Shown here piece after piece: positions 5,552-5,588 of a stretch of DNA of 5,588 nucleotides. Position numbers and translations under genes: made by a program. Position 1 is the first letter of the stretch. Each line of letters opens with the position of its first letter. Origin of the DNA: Bacteroidales bacterium (GTDB taxonomy: Bacteria; Bacteroidota; Bacteroidia; Bacteroidales; DTU049). The stretch is from contig JASEGF010000147.1 in the NCBI GenBank assembly GCA_030017935.1, positions 1 to 5,588 on the forward strand, given 5' to 3'. Below the pieces are notes generated by a model. The model made no database searches, was not told the DNA's origin, and saw nothing but the letters and a program-made list of their open reading frames with translations.

Positions 5552-5588
5552 TGACAAATTCAATAGTCGTACAATGTCTGATTCCACC

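Noticed and set aside
1..5588. CRISPR array, tRNA, rRNA, insertion sequence, toxin-antitoxin pair or defence system
   Set aside because: No regularly spaced repeats, no cloverleaf-like or rRNA-like sequence, no transposase motif and no paired small toxin/antitoxin genes were seen on either strand.

Overview
The window reads as chromosomal DNA of an AT-rich member of the Bacteroidota, probably an environmental or uncultured lineage. Four things support this. The L28 protein resembles Saprospira/Chitinophaga-type sequences. Two genes encode lipoproteins of a Bacteroidota style. Sites matching the Bacteroidota -7 promoter consensus TAnnTTTG precede three genes. There are no clear Shine-Dalgarno sequences; A-rich leaders stand before the ATGs instead. 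I cannot name a genus.

Layout. Positions 2-205 are the 3' end of a nucleotide-sugar dehydrogenase gene (UDP-HexNAc/UDP-glucose dehydrogenase family), so a surface-polysaccharide locus probably lies to the left. Next is a small lipoprotein gene of unknown function (277-888). A perfect AT-only hairpin sits on each side of it, and it has its own -7 element, so it looks like a separate transcription unit. Positions 912-1196 hold the remains of a zinc-ribbon class I SAM-dependent methyltransferase gene. It has a stop at codon 13, a damaged SAM-binding motif and large internal losses, and may be a decayed part of the same polysaccharide locus.

rpmB (ribosomal protein L28) lies on the minus strand at 1223-1462. 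It is divergent from a plus-strand group of three genes: ung (uracil-DNA glycosylase, 1565-2245), an Omp85/BamA-TamA-like outer-membrane barrel protein (2227-3762, overlapping ung by 19 nt), and a family 5 peptide/solute-binding lipoprotein of the OppA/DppA type (3777-5453, after a 14-nt gap). The spacing suggests one operon that mixes DNA repair with envelope and uptake functions. The 102-bp gap between rpmB and ung holds both divergent promoters, and the ung promoter settles its start codon.

The last 64 bases (5525-5588) are 32/64 G+C, far above the rest, and contain a GC-rich hairpin. They may be the edge of a dispersed extragenic repeat or of a different sequence block.

I see no CRISPR array, tRNA, rRNA, insertion sequence, toxin-antitoxin pair or obvious new multi-gene system. 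The points most worth a second look are the methyltransferase fossil, the loss of the usual L6-loop arginine in the Omp85-like protein, the acidic surface-export-like signal on the small lipoprotein, and the GC-rich hairpin block at the right edge.
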